Source of the DNA: Devosia epidermidihirudinis
Lineage (GTDB): Bacteria; Pseudomonadota; Alphaproteobacteria; Rhizobiales; Devosiaceae
Length of the DNA: 64,000 nucleotides
Reading direction: 5' to 3'
NCBI RefSeq assembly: GCF_000971295.1
Contig: NZ_LANJ01000011.1
Span: 558,001 to 622,000 of the forward strand
How positions within the stretch are numbered: position 1 is the first letter of the stretch; every line of letters starts with the position of its first letter. The notes below the pieces were generated by a model. That model saw nothing but the letters and a program-made list of their open reading frames with translations, did no database searches and was not told the origin of the DNA. Position numbers and translations under genes: made by a program. Shown here one piece after another: positions 46,995 to 56,011 of the stretch.

Positions 46995-47849
46995 TTAGCC
47001 CTTCAGACCGGCAAGCATCACGCCACGGACGATGTAGCGCTGCAGCAGCAGGAAGACGACGAGCGTCGGGATGGTGCCGATGGCAGCACCGGTCATGATG
47101 AGTTCCCACTGGATCGAGGATTCAGCCGAGAAGCTCGAGATGCCGACGGGCAGCGTGTAGAGTTCCTTGGAGGTCGTGACGATCAGCGGCCAGAAGAACG
47201 CGGTCCAGTTGCCGAGGAACGTGAAAATGGCGAGCGCCGAGATGGCAGGCACCACCATGGGCATGGCGATCTTCCACCAGATGGTAAACTCGTTCAGCCC
47301 ATCGACGCGTGCGGCTTCCAGGAAGTCGTTCGGAACGCCTTCAAAGAACTGCTTCATCAGGAACGTGCCGAAGGCTGTCATCATGCCGGGGAACATGATG
47401 CCCCAGTAGCTGTCGATCCAGCCGAGCTGGCTGCTCATCAGGTACCATGGGATCACCAGCATTTCGGTGGGGATCATCAGGGTCGACAGGATAGCCAGGA
47501 AGATGAAGTAGCGGCCGCGGAACTCGAACTTGGCCAGCGTGTAGCCAACAAGGCTGTCGAAGAACACGTTGGACAGAGTCACCGTCACGGCGATGAAGGT
47601 CGAATTGAAGAACCACTGCATGAAGCGCCCGTCACCGAGCACCTTGACGTAGTTGGCGAAGGTCGGCGACGCCGGGATCAGGCGAAGGTCATAGACCTGC
47701 CCTGCTGTCTTCAGCGACGTCGAGAACATGAACAGCAGCGGGGTGATCATGATCAGTCCGCCGATGACCAGCAGAGTCCAGATGATGATGCGCCCGGGGC
47801 GGATGTCGCGGCGGTTGGCCGCCAGTTCGGAAGAGGTCATGGCGGTCAC
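46995..47849 (-). CDS. Sugar ABC transporter permease (MalG type)
   Basis: This 284-residue inner-membrane protein has six membrane helices. The EAA loop that docks to the ATPase is EAARVDGLNEFTIWWKIAMPMVVPA in pattern (Glu-Ala-Ala then Gly nine residues on). It is the MalG/UgpE-like partner in the CUT1 importer. The GTG at 47849 overlaps the stop of the first permease by GTGA; an ATG three codons downstream (47840) is an alternative start. The lyase gene starts three bases after its stop. Confidence 0.93.
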   Translation of the reverse strand: MTAMTSSELAANRRDIRPGRIIIWTLLVIGGLIMITPLLFMFSTSLKTAGQVYDLRLIPASPTFANYVKVLGDGRFMQWFFNSTFIAVTVTLSNVFFDSLVGYTLAKFEFRGRYFIFLAILSTLMIPTEMLVIPWYLMSSQLGWIDSYWGIMFPGMMTAFGTFLMKQFFEGVPNDFLEAARVDGLNEFTIWWKIAMPMVVPAISALAIFTFLGNWTAFFWPLIVTTSKELYTLPVGISSFSAESSIQWELIMTGAAIGTIPTLVVFLLLQRYIVRGVMLAGLKG

Positions 47850-48778
47850 TTCTTTTCCCTCAGAACATAAAGTTGCAGCAGGGAGACAACGAGCAGGATG
47901 GTGAACAGCACCACGGTCTGCGCGGCGGCGTAGCCCATCTGATATGACGAGAAGGCGGTCTGGTAGATCATCAGCACGATCGGCTTGGTCGCATTCAGCG
48001 GACCGCCCGGATCATTGCTGGTCATGTTGTAGACCTGATCGAAAATACGCAGGAAGCCGATGGAGCTGAACACAACCAGGAAGACGGTGGTGGGCTTCAG
48101 CAGCGGCACGGTGATCTTGCGCAGGATCGCCCAGTCACCCAGACCGTCAATCTTGGCGGCCTCATAGAAGGTGGATGGGATGGCACGGATACCGGCCATG
48201 AAGATGATGATCTGGAAGCCAAGGCCTGCCCAGATGGCTGGCACGAGGATGGATGGCAGAGCCTGAAGGGTCGAGCGCAGGAAAGGCTGCTGCTCCATAC
48301 CGATCGTGCTCAGGAAGCCGTTGATCACGCCGATTGGCAGCGGCTGGTAGAACCAGCGCCACACCCAGCCCATGGCTGCTGCGGTCGTGAGGAATGGCAG
48401 AAAATAAAGGGCGCGGATGAAGCCGTGCATGAAGCGGACGCGATCGAGATAATAGGCGATCACGAACGAGATGATCAGGCTCACCGGCGTACCGACGAGT
48501 AGATAGAGGAATGTGTTCTGGAACACTTTCCAGAAAACCGGGTCCGCGAACATCTTCTGGTAGTTGGCGAAGCCGATGAAGTTGGCTGGGCGCAACAGAT
48601 CCCAGTCTGTCAGCGACAGCCAGAATGCCGTGAATGTCGGATAAAAGCGGATTGCCGCGTAAAACAAGATGGGCAGAGCCAGGAAAGTCCAGGCCCAAAT
48701 TACCCTCTTGGTACTCATGTTCAAGCGGTCCCAGAAGCGGGTCGAGCCTGCTCCTTGCTTTGCGGTCGCCGACGCCAT
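47846..48778 (-). CDS. Sugar ABC transporter permease (MalF/UgpA type)
   Basis: The 310-residue protein has six membrane helices after a 30-residue cytoplasmic start. The EAA loop reads YEAAKIDGLGDWAILRKITVPLLKP in pattern. It pairs with the MalG-type protein downstream. The ATG at 48778 is preferred to the TTG at 48793, since an AGGAG site lies six bases before it. A strong hairpin separates it from the binding-protein gene and probably lowers permease expression relative to the binding protein. Confidence 0.93.
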   Translation of the reverse strand: MASATAKQGAGSTRFWDRLNMSTKRVIWAWTFLALPILFYAAIRFYPTFTAFWLSLTDWDLLRPANFIGFANYQKMFADPVFWKVFQNTFLYLLVGTPVSLIISFVIAYYLDRVRFMHGFIRALYFLPFLTTAAAMGWVWRWFYQPLPIGVINGFLSTIGMEQQPFLRSTLQALPSILVPAIWAGLGFQIIIFMAGIRAIPSTFYEAAKIDGLGDWAILRKITVPLLKPTTVFLVVFSSIGFLRIFDQVYNMTSNDPGGPLNATKPIVLMIYQTAFSSYQMGYAAAQTVVLFTILLVVSLLQLYVLREKK

Positions 48779-48800
48779 GTTCGCTCCTGCCAATTATGCA

Positions 48801-48829
48801 CGGGCGGCGGCATTGTCTGCCGCCGCCCG
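48801..48829 (-). promoter_or_regulatory. Intercistronic hairpin between binding-protein and permease genes
   Basis: A perfect 12-base-pair stem (CGGGCGGCGGCA / TGCCGCCGCCCG) with a TTGTC loop lies 19 bases after the binding-protein stop. Such stem-loops after malE-like genes stabilise the upstream mRNA or attenuate downstream transcription, giving excess binding protein. Confidence 0.75.
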
Positions 48830-48847
48830 GTTGAACTTATGTTCTGA

Positions 48848-50089
48848 TTACTTCGTTGCGGCGTCGATGATCGCCTGCTCGGCTGCAGCAGCCTGTGCGA
48901 GCGAGTCCTCTACCGACTGGCCTTCGAGCAGAACGCGGTTGACCATGTCGATTGCGGTCTGGCGCTGTGCGGCTTCGTCGTAGAACTTGGTGGTGTGTGC
49001 GTATTCCAGACCCTTCAGGAATGGCCCCTTGATTGGGTCATTCAGGTTGGTCTCGGTCAGCGCAACGTCACGACGTGCTGGCAGCTCGCCAACGATGTCG
49101 AGCCAGACTTCCATCGCTTCTGGCGAGGAGATGTAAGCCAGGAACTTTTCAGCAGCGATCTTCTCTTCGCCCTGTGCCGAAGCACCGATGGCGTTAGCGA
49201 AGTAGCTGGAATAGTTCGAGCGCACGCCGTTGGCGTCTGCTGGCAGCTCAACCACACCCCATTCGAATGGGTTAGATTCGAATGCGCCGAGGCGGAACGT
49301 GCCGTCGATGGTCATGGCAGCAAGACCAGCGCGGAACGCGGCCTGACCTTCATCCATGAAGCCAACGAGGCCAACCTTCTGCTCGGTCTGCAGATCGGTG
49401 TAGAACTTCAGAGCAGCTGCGCCAGCGGCGTCGTTGTACGCAACATTGCCTTCAGCATCGTATGGAACGCCACCGTTCTGACGGATCAGAGCTTCGCGCC
49501 ACCAATGGTGATCCTGGCCCGCCATATCCATGGTGATGCCTTCGGAGATGATGTTGCCGCCGCCATCGCGCTTAACGGTAGCTTCAGCAGCAGCAAGCAG
49601 CTCTTCGAGGTTGCTTGGTGGGTTGGCAATGCCAGCCTCTTCGAACAGCGCCTTGTTGTAGAACAGGGCCAGCGAACGCACGGCCGTTGGCAGACCGTAG
49701 TAGCTGTCGCCGCGCTTCATTGCCGAAACGATCGGGAAGAAGTCGGATTCGATTTCAGCGGTTGGGAACACTGCTGGATCAAGCGGCTGGATCAGCTCGC
49801 CGGAAACGAAGTTGTCGAGCCATCCGTAGAACAGCTGCACAACGTCAGGACCCTGCCCTGCGACCTTAGCGGCAACAACGCGCGTCTGGTAGTCAGCATA
49901 TGGGAAGGTCGTGTGCTTGACAGTGATATCGGGATTGGCTGCTTCAAAATTCTTGATCAGCTGGTCCATAGCCTGAACGCGGCTATCGAACACATACTGC
50001 CAATATTCGATTTCGACAGCCTGGGCCGAACCCAGCGCCAGGAAGCTGATACCGGCTGCGAGGCCGGCGATTTTAGCCTTGGAAAACAT
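48848..50089 (-). CDS. Extracellular sugar-binding protein (CUT1 family)
   Basis: The 413-residue periplasmic protein captures the sugar and delivers it to the permease pair. The ATG at 50089 follows a GGAGG site by seven bases. A signal peptide ends near LGSAQA-VEIEYW. The mature part has the SBP_bac_1 pattern: IKNFEAANPDITVKHTTFPY, then GPDVVQLFYGWLDNFVSG and GLPTAVRSLALFYNKALFEEAG in outline. Aromatic residues near the pocket fit a sugar or glycoconjugate. It is the first gene of the leftward operon, divergent from the ROK regulator. Confidence 0.93.
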   Translation of the reverse strand: MFSKAKIAGLAAGISFLALGSAQAVEIEYWQYVFDSRVQAMDQLIKNFEAANPDITVKHTTFPYADYQTRVVAAKVAGQGPDVVQLFYGWLDNFVSGELIQPLDPAVFPTAEIESDFFPIVSAMKRGDSYYGLPTAVRSLALFYNKALFEEAGIANPPSNLEELLAAAEATVKRDGGGNIISEGITMDMAGQDHHWWREALIRQNGGVPYDAEGNVAYNDAAGAAALKFYTDLQTEQKVGLVGFMDEGQAAFRAGLAAMTIDGTFRLGAFESNPFEWGVVELPADANGVRSNYSSYFANAIGASAQGEEKIAAEKFLAYISSPEAMEVWLDIVGELPARRDVALTETNLNDPIKGPFLKGLEYAHTTKFYDEAAQRQTAIDMVNRVLLEGQSVEDSLAQAAAAEQAIIDAATK

Positions 50090-50194
50090 GCAATACCTCC
50101 ACTGCACCATCGGGTCTTTTGCCGACAGTTATCTCTTCGCGAGAAGGGCGAACCTCGCCATTCTGCGCGTGAACGTCGGCGATGTGACACTCTC

Positions 50195-50242
50195 TTGTCA
50201 ATAAAATAATCTACTTGAGTTATGTTCTCCAATGGCTAGTTT
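50195..50242 (+). promoter_or_regulatory. Putative ROK operator and promoter region
   Basis: ACTTGAGTTATGTT (50213-50226) matches the motif at 60435-60448 (minus strand) in 13 of 14 bases. TTGAGT within it (50215-50220) and TAGTTT (50237-50242) are 16 bases apart and form a plausible rightward promoter for the ROK gene. TTGACA on the minus strand (50196-50201) could serve the leftward operon. A repressor bound here would affect both directions. Confidence 0.55.
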
Positions 50243-50292
50243 CGATCCGAGCGAAACGTGGTAGTGGCTAGCCTTGGGGGAGACAGCAGATC

Positions 50293-51519
50293 TTGAACAG
50301 TCAGAGCAAGCGCACGCTGCGTCAGCGCGTTGCCATCGGGTCAAACCCGGAGCGCAACCGCGCACATAATCGCCGCGTCGTCTTGGAAGTGATCCGCCTT
50401 CAAGGTCACCTCGGCCGCACGGAAATTGCTCGCCGCGCGCATCTGACGCCGCAGGCTGTGTCCAATATTGTCGAAGAGCTGCTCGACGAAGGTCTGTTGA
50501 TTGAACTGGGCCGTTTGCGCTCGGGCCGCGGCCAGCCGCCAATCCAGTTTGCCGTCAACCCAGATGGCCCCCTGACCGCTGGGGTTGAAATCGCCGCCGA
50601 TCATATGGTCACTGTTCTGGTCGATCTATCCGGCGGCCTGCGTGCCCAATCCAGAATCACGCTTGAGCAGACTGGTCCCGATGTGATCCCCGGCCTCGTG
50701 TCCGAGCAGGTCACCCAACTCCTTGCTACGCTTGGCGATCGTCCGTCGCGCCTGTTGGGCATTGGCGTGGTGATGCCGGGTCCATTTGAAATTGAAGGCA
50801 TGAGCTCGGTTGGCCCCGCCACCCTGCCCGGCTGGACCGGCGTTGATGTTGCCGCCGTCTTTGCCAAAGCCACCAATGAGCATGTCGTGGTCGAGAACGA
50901 CGCGACGGCTGCCTCGGTTGGCGAGCGCCTTTACGGCGCCGGTCGCCAGATGGGGCACTTCTGCTACCTCTATTTCGGCATCGGTCTCGGCTTGGGTGTC
51001 GTCCAGGATGGTCGCCCCATGCGTGGCGCCTTCGGCAACGCTGGTGAAATTGGCCATATCGGCCTTGTCCCGCGCAAGGGTAAGGCACACGCTGGCCCTG
51101 CCGGAGCACTTGAGCGCTTCGTGTCGGTTTTTGCCCTGCGCGAACATCTCGCATTAGCGGGCATCTACGCCGCTAATGTAGAAGACATTCAACGTCTGCA
51201 CGATGAAGGCAGTAAGCCGCTGCTCGAGTGGATCGGGATCGCCGCCGACTATCTCGCGCCGACCGTCCTGATGCTCGAAAACATCTTCGACCCCGAAGCC
51301 ATCATTTTTGGCGGCGGCCTGCCCGATTCGGTGCTCGACGCGGTTATTGCCAGCCTCAATCCGCTGCCCGTCTCGGTGGCCACCCGCCGTCAGCGCAGCA
51401 GCGACCGCGTTCTGCGCGGCCAGACCGGCCTGCTGACCGCAGCCCTTGGGGCCGCGGCCTTGCCGCTCCTTGAAACCGTTTCTCCACATCTCAGCACTGC
51501 CGCCGGCGCGGCCTCCTGA
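50293..51519 (+). CDS. ROK family transcriptional repressor (NagC-like)
   Basis: The 408-residue protein has an N-terminal winged helix at about residues 20-75 (LGRTEIARRAHLTPQAVSNIVEELL in outline). A sugar-kinase-like ROK domain follows with VENDATAASVGE. The usual zinc motif, a His followed by three Cys, reads GHIGLVPRKGKAHAGPAGALE, so the His is present but the cysteines are replaced. It starts at a TTG with a distant GGGGGAG site. It is divergent from the importer operon and upstream of the PIG-L gene. It is the likely local repressor, with an amino sugar or its phosphate as inducer. Confidence 0.9.
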   Translation: MNSQSKRTLRQRVAIGSNPERNRAHNRRVVLEVIRLQGHLGRTEIARRAHLTPQAVSNIVEELLDEGLLIELGRLRSGRGQPPIQFAVNPDGPLTAGVEIAADHMVTVLVDLSGGLRAQSRITLEQTGPDVIPGLVSEQVTQLLATLGDRPSRLLGIGVVMPGPFEIEGMSSVGPATLPGWTGVDVAAVFAKATNEHVVVENDATAASVGERLYGAGRQMGHFCYLYFGIGLGLGVVQDGRPMRGAFGNAGEIGHIGLVPRKGKAHAGPAGALERFVSVFALREHLALAGIYAANVEDIQRLHDEGSKPLLEWIGIAADYLAPTVLMLENIFDPEAIIFGGGLPDSVLDAVIASLNPLPVSVATRRQRSSDRVLRGQTGLLTAALGAAALPLLETVSPHLSTAAGAAS

Positions 51520-51544
51520 CCCCTTAGTAATCTGGAATAATGCC

Positions 51545-53926
51545 ATGTTGACCAATCGCGAACGCTTGGGTCGTCGCCAGTCCCAACCCGCTATGTTGGC
51601 TCTCCAGCGCGCGCTTTCGCGCCTCAGGTCCACGCTGACGGTGATGAACACCGGCGCGCATCCGGACGACGAGCAGAGCGGCATGCTGGCGCTGATGAGC
51701 TTCAACATGGGCATGCGCGTCATTATTGCCTGCTCGACACGCGGCGAAGGTGGTCAGAACACACTTGGGCCAGAGCGCACTGGTGCGCTGGGCGTGGTCC
51801 GCTCGCGCGAAATGGAAGAAGCCGCACGCGAACTGGGCGCCGACGTTGTCTGGCTCGGTCACGGCCCCAATGATCCCGTGCACGATTTCGGCTTCTCGAA
51901 ATCCGGTCCAGATACCCTTGCGCGTTGGGGCAAGGATCGCACCATCGAACGTCTCGTGCGCGCCTATCGCCAGGAACGCCCGGATATCGTCATCCCAACC
52001 TTCCTTGACGTACCTGGCCAGCATGGTCACCACCGCGCTATGACCGAGGCGGCAGAGACAGCTATTGCGCTTGCCGCCGATCCAACGGCCTATCCCGAGC
52101 ACTTCGCCGAAGGCCTCACCACCTGGCAGGTGGCAAAGTACTACCTGCCCGCATGGTCGGGCGGCGGTAATGGCTATTACGATGACGAAGTGCCACCGCC
52201 CCCCACCACGGTGAGCGTCACAGCATCCGAAGTCGATCCCGTCACGGGCGCGTCTTACGACATGATCGGCCAGTTTTCGCACGGTCGCCACGCCAGCCAG
52301 AACATGGGCTTCTGGCGCCCCGTGCCCCAGACCAGCTGGCCGCTGAACCTCAAGCTTGGTGGCGGCGCCGAGAACGACATTCGCGCACGGCTGCCCGCCA
52401 CGCTGGGCGAGATCGCCGACCTCGTTGGTGATACTGCCGCCAATGCGCTGCGCGACGCACAGCGCTCCATCGACAGCGCCATCGCCGCCTTCCCGCATGG
52501 CGCTGCAATCATTCCTGCCCTGCTCGAAGCCAAGGCAAAGCTGCGCGACGCCGTACTGTCCGAAGAAGAATCAGCACAGTTCGCCCACCGCATCGCGCGC
52601 AAGGAATCCGAGATCGACGCGGCCCTCGCGCTGGCCGCCGGTCTGGCCGTCACCGCATGGGTCGAGCCAGTCAATCTCTCGCCCGGCAGCGAAGGCATGC
52701 TCAATGTCGCCATCGAGCAGGGTCAGGCCAGCGACATCGCGGTTCAGGCCGTCACCATCAGCGCTATCAGCGTCGATGGTCCCGCCTCCGGCGACACGCT
52801 CATCCGCATCCCGATTCGGGTCGCCAACGACGCCCCAATCGCCAACGCCTATCTGCCCGATTTCTGGTCACTGGGCGGCAATGGCGCTGTCAGCGTAGCG
52901 CTCACCGCAACCGTCTCGGGTCAGACCATCCGTATCCCGGTCGATCTCGAAGAAGCGGTGCAGATCGTTCCCCCCGCATCCGTCGAGCTGAACCCCGACG
53001 TGCTGATCGCACCACTTTCTGCAGGCGGCAGCACCAAGGCCGTTCGCGTCCGTACCGATGCTGCGCTCGACCGCGTCAGCATCGCGCCACAGGACGGTAT
53101 CACGGCCAGCCCAATCGGTGGTGGCCTCAACGTCTCCATCCCGGCCGGTCTGCCCGCAGGTCTGCACACCCTGCCCGCCCTGATCGACGGCACACAGGCT
53201 TACGCCGTCACGCCCATCGCCTATCCCCATATCGGCCGCACGCATTTCGTGAAGCCCCAGGTGCTCGATGTCCTCTCGCTCGACCTCTCCCTGCCCACAT
53301 CCCGCATCGGCTATGTCGGCGGCGGCAGCGATCGCGTTGGCCTCTGGCTCAATCGCATGGGCGCCGATGTTACCGAGCTCGACGCGGCTGCGCTTGCCGG
53401 TGATCTCTCGGGCTTCGACACTATCGTCATTGGCACCTTCGCCTTCGGCACTCGCCCCGATCTTGCGGCGGCAACGCCACGCCTCCACCGCTGGGTGGAA
53501 GCCGGTGGTCATCTCGTGACGCTCTATCACCGCCCAACCGATGGCTGGTCACCCGATTCGACCCCGCCACGTCGCCTCGTGATTGGCTCGCCATCGCTGC
53601 GTTGGCGCGTCACCAATCCGAACGCGGCTGTCGACGTGCTCGAACCCGGCCACAAGCTGCTGACTGGCCCCAATGTCATCACCCAGGCCGACTTCGACGG
53701 CTGGGATAAGGAGCGCGGCCTCTACTTCGCCTCCGATTGGGACGCGCCCTACCAGCCGCTGCTGGCCATGAACGATGCCGACGAGCAGCCTCTGCGTGGC
53801 TCGCTGGTTTCGGCCCCCGTCGGCAAGGGCCGCCACACGCACACGGCCCTCGTGCTGCATCATCAGCTCGACAAGCTGGTGCCGGGCGCGTTCCGCATTC
53901 TGGCCAATCTGGTGCAGCCCGCGTGA
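51545..53926 (+). CDS. PIG-L/LmbE family deacetylase with long C-terminal extension (cytoplasmic paralogue)
   Basis: The 793-residue product begins with a PIG-L domain: the zinc motif GAHPDDEQSG at about residue 36 and a second histidine motif PGQHGHHRA near 160. Members hydrolyse N-acetyl groups from GlcNAc-linked molecules such as those in mycothiol and bacillithiol synthesis. About 350 residues of beta-rich sequence follow. The last 200 residues look like a class I amidotransferase or ThuA-like fold (GYVGGGSDRVGLWL; AGGHLVTLYHRPTDGW). No signal peptide is present, unlike the paralogue at 57839. It follows the ROK gene by 25 bases. Substrate unknown. Confidence 0.87.
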   Translation: MLTNRERLGRRQSQPAMLALQRALSRLRSTLTVMNTGAHPDDEQSGMLALMSFNMGMRVIIACSTRGEGGQNTLGPERTGALGVVRSREMEEAARELGADVVWLGHGPNDPVHDFGFSKSGPDTLARWGKDRTIERLVRAYRQERPDIVIPTFLDVPGQHGHHRAMTEAAETAIALAADPTAYPEHFAEGLTTWQVAKYYLPAWSGGGNGYYDDEVPPPPTTVSVTASEVDPVTGASYDMIGQFSHGRHASQNMGFWRPVPQTSWPLNLKLGGGAENDIRARLPATLGEIADLVGDTAANALRDAQRSIDSAIAAFPHGAAIIPALLEAKAKLRDAVLSEEESAQFAHRIARKESEIDAALALAAGLAVTAWVEPVNLSPGSEGMLNVAIEQGQASDIAVQAVTISAISVDGPASGDTLIRIPIRVANDAPIANAYLPDFWSLGGNGAVSVALTATVSGQTIRIPVDLEEAVQIVPPASVELNPDVLIAPLSAGGSTKAVRVRTDAALDRVSIAPQDGITASPIGGGLNVSIPAGLPAGLHTLPALIDGTQAYAVTPIAYPHIGRTHFVKPQVLDVLSLDLSLPTSRIGYVGGGSDRVGLWLNRMGADVTELDAAALAGDLSGFDTIVIGTFAFGTRPDLAAATPRLHRWVEAGGHLVTLYHRPTDGWSPDSTPPRRLVIGSPSLRWRVTNPNAAVDVLEPGHKLLTGPNVITQADFDGWDKERGLYFASDWDAPYQPLLAMNDADEQPLRGSLVSAPVGKGRHTHTALVLHHQLDKLVPGAFRILANLVQPA

Positions 53927-53927
53927 C

Positions 53928-54821
53928 ATGAACGCCCCCACGGCTCGGGCCGATCATAGCGGCCTTGTCTGGCTGATGTCGGATATGGTTCTCGTCACCA
54001 TCATGACCGTTCTGGTCAAGATCGGCGGCGCGACCTATCCGGCATTGCAGATGGTGTTCATCCGCTCGCTGATCGGCCTCGTCAGCGTGCTCCCCCTGGC
54101 ATGGCGGCACCGTGCCGCCATCCGCTCCACCAAGCATGTGGGACGCCATATCTTCCGCGTGTTCTGCAACACGTTGGCGCTCAGCACCAACTTCGCCGCC
54201 CTCACGGCCCTGCCCCTCGCCATGGCCAACGCCATCGGCTTCATGCGCCCGCTCGTGGTCATGGTGCTGGCCAGCGTTCTGCTCAGCGAACGCAGCACGG
54301 TCTGGCGTTGGGTTGGCGCATCCGTCGGCTTTGTCGGCGTAATCATCATGGTCGCGCCCGGCGATGTGGCGTTCAATCCCGGCATTCTGGCCGCGCTCGG
54401 CTCGGTAGTCTTCGGCTCCCTCGCCGTCATCCAGACCCGCGCCCTGGCCCGCGAGAACACCACCGTGCTGATGGTCTTCTACACCGTCGGCCTCACCGTC
54501 TTCACCGCCATTCCCGCCGCCATTGTCTGGGAGCCGGTGCAATTCGACGATTGGGGCCTGCTGCTCGCCATCGGCATTCTGGCGCAGGTCGGGCAATATT
54601 GCTTCCTGCGCGCCTATCAATCGACGCCCGCCAATATCCTGGCCCCGTTCGGGTATCTCTCCATCGTGCTGGCGACCTTTGCCGGCTATGTGGCCCTCAA
54701 CGAAGTGCCCAGCTGGACGACATTGGTCGGTATTGCCATCATCATCGGGGCGCTCGCCGCCACCTCGCGCCTGGATCGGCGCAAACTGCAAAAGGACGCC
54801 GCGCATGACCGAGAGCTTTGA
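53928..54821 (+). CDS. DMT superfamily (EamA-type) permease
   Basis: The 297-residue protein has ten membrane helices in two EamA repeats. The first ends LSERSTVWRWVGASVGFVGVIIM in outline and the second LNEVPSWTTLVGIAIIIGAL. The family covers drug and metabolite export or uptake. The ATG at 53928 starts one base after the PIG-L stop, so the genes form one operon. The end overlaps the flavoenzyme gene by 17 bases. The partner suggests a metabolite of the same pathway, perhaps an N-methylated amino acid or amino sugar. Confidence 0.88.
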   Translation: MNAPTARADHSGLVWLMSDMVLVTIMTVLVKIGGATYPALQMVFIRSLIGLVSVLPLAWRHRAAIRSTKHVGRHIFRVFCNTLALSTNFAALTALPLAMANAIGFMRPLVVMVLASVLLSERSTVWRWVGASVGFVGVIIMVAPGDVAFNPGILAALGSVVFGSLAVIQTRALARENTTVLMVFYTVGLTVFTAIPAAIVWEPVQFDDWGLLLAIGILAQVGQYCFLRAYQSTPANILAPFGYLSIVLATFAGYVALNEVPSWTTLVGIAIIIGALAATSRLDRRKLQKDAAHDREL

Positions 54822-55971
54822 TGTCGCCGTGATTGGTCTGGGCGCCATGGGCAGCGCCGCGCTCTACCAATTGGCTAAGCGTAATGTCCGCGTCGTTGGT
54901 ATCGACCGTTTCGCCCCGCCTCACGCGCATGGCTCCACCCATGGCGAAACCCGCATCACCCGCCGTGGCATCGGTGAAGGCGAGGCCTATGTGCCGCTCG
55001 CCATGCGCAGCCATGAAATCTGGCGGGAACTGGAGGCCGAAACCGGTCAGAAAATGCTGTTCGAAGTGGGCAGCCTTATCATCTCCGAGCAGGACGACAA
55101 TGTCGCCCGTCCCGGCCGCACCGGCTTCATCCGCCGCTCCATCGGCGCTGCCGAACGCTATGGCATCACTCACGAAATCCTCAGCGCCGATGACATCCGC
55201 TGCCGCTTCCCCAATCTCACCCCGCAGGACAGCGAGATCGGCTATTTCGAGCCCGGCGGCGGCTATCTCTGGCCCGAGCGCTGCGTCAGCGCCCAGCTCG
55301 ATCTCGCGGCCAAACACGGCGCGACGACCTATCTCGGCGAGCGTGTATTGTCCGTGACGGCTGAAAGCGATGGCGTGCGCATCGTCACCGACCAGCGCAC
55401 TATTCTGGCCGGTCAGGCGATTGTGTCTGCGGGGGCATGGGCCGGCCAGCTCCTCGGCGCGCCATTCGACCGCGTGCTGCGGGCAACACGGCAGGTCATG
55501 CACTGGTTCGCCCTTGCGCCCGACGCACCCAAAGAGTGGGCGCAGTCGCCAGTCTACATGTGGCCACATGGCGATGAGCAGGATGGGTTCTTCTATGGCT
55601 TCCCTAGCACCGATGGTGTCTCGGTCAAAACCGCTGGTGAATTCTACGGCGCGTCGTCCGATCCCGACGCCATCGACCGCGTCGTGCCCGAAACAGAATC
55701 GACCTTGATGCACGCAACGCACCTTGCGGGGCGTCTGGCTGGCGTCACCGCCAAGCCGGTCAAAACGGCCACCTGCATCTACACCCAGACCGCAGACAGC
55801 GCCTTCCTCATCGACCGTCACCCCGAATACGCCAACATTCTGGTGGCATCCCCCTGCTCCGGCCACGGCTTCAAACACTCCGCGGCTATCGGCGAAAACC
55901 TGGCCCATTGGACCCTTGATGGCGCACCGGTGGTGGATCTGTCGGCATTCGCGCTGGGACGTTTGCTCTAA
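54805..55971 (+). CDS. N-methyl-L-tryptophan oxidase / sarcosine oxidase-like FAD enzyme
   Basis: The 388-residue flavoprotein belongs to the MSOX/MTOX (SolA) family. The dinucleotide motif is VIGLGAMGSAAL at the N-terminus, followed by HAHGSTHGETRITR, a family mark. Cys in ASPCSGHGFKHS is the residue that forms the covalent 8-alpha-S-cysteinyl-FAD link. Members oxidise secondary amines to an amine plus aldehyde and hydrogen peroxide. The start overlaps the DMT gene by 17 bases. This is an odd companion for amino-sugar genes and suggests an N-alkylated amine in the substrate. The exact substrate is not determinable here. Confidence 0.9.
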   Translation: MTESFDVAVIGLGAMGSAALYQLAKRNVRVVGIDRFAPPHAHGSTHGETRITRRGIGEGEAYVPLAMRSHEIWRELEAETGQKMLFEVGSLIISEQDDNVARPGRTGFIRRSIGAAERYGITHEILSADDIRCRFPNLTPQDSEIGYFEPGGGYLWPERCVSAQLDLAAKHGATTYLGERVLSVTAESDGVRIVTDQRTILAGQAIVSAGAWAGQLLGAPFDRVLRATRQVMHWFALAPDAPKEWAQSPVYMWPHGDEQDGFFYGFPSTDGVSVKTAGEFYGASSDPDAIDRVVPETESTLMHATHLAGRLAGVTAKPVKTATCIYTQTADSAFLIDRHPEYANILVASPCSGHGFKHSAAIGENLAHWTLDGAPVVDLSAFALGRLL

Positions 55972-55982
55972 CCAAACAGGTT

Positions 55983-56004
55983 GCCCCGCCAGTCTTGGCG
56001 GGGC
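55983..56004 (+). terminator. Hairpin after the flavoenzyme gene
   Basis: GCCCCGCC / GGCGGGGC with a six-base loop lies 11 bases beyond the stop. A T-run (TTTTT) comes only 12 bases later, inside the convergent gene's 3' end. It probably serves both convergent transcripts. Confidence 0.6.
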
Positions 56005-56011
56005 GCAGTCG

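Noticed and set aside
45561..47870. 769-residue open frame on the plus strand opposite the lyase and permease genes
   Set aside because: It spans two real minus-strand genes and shows antisense-type composition without domains.
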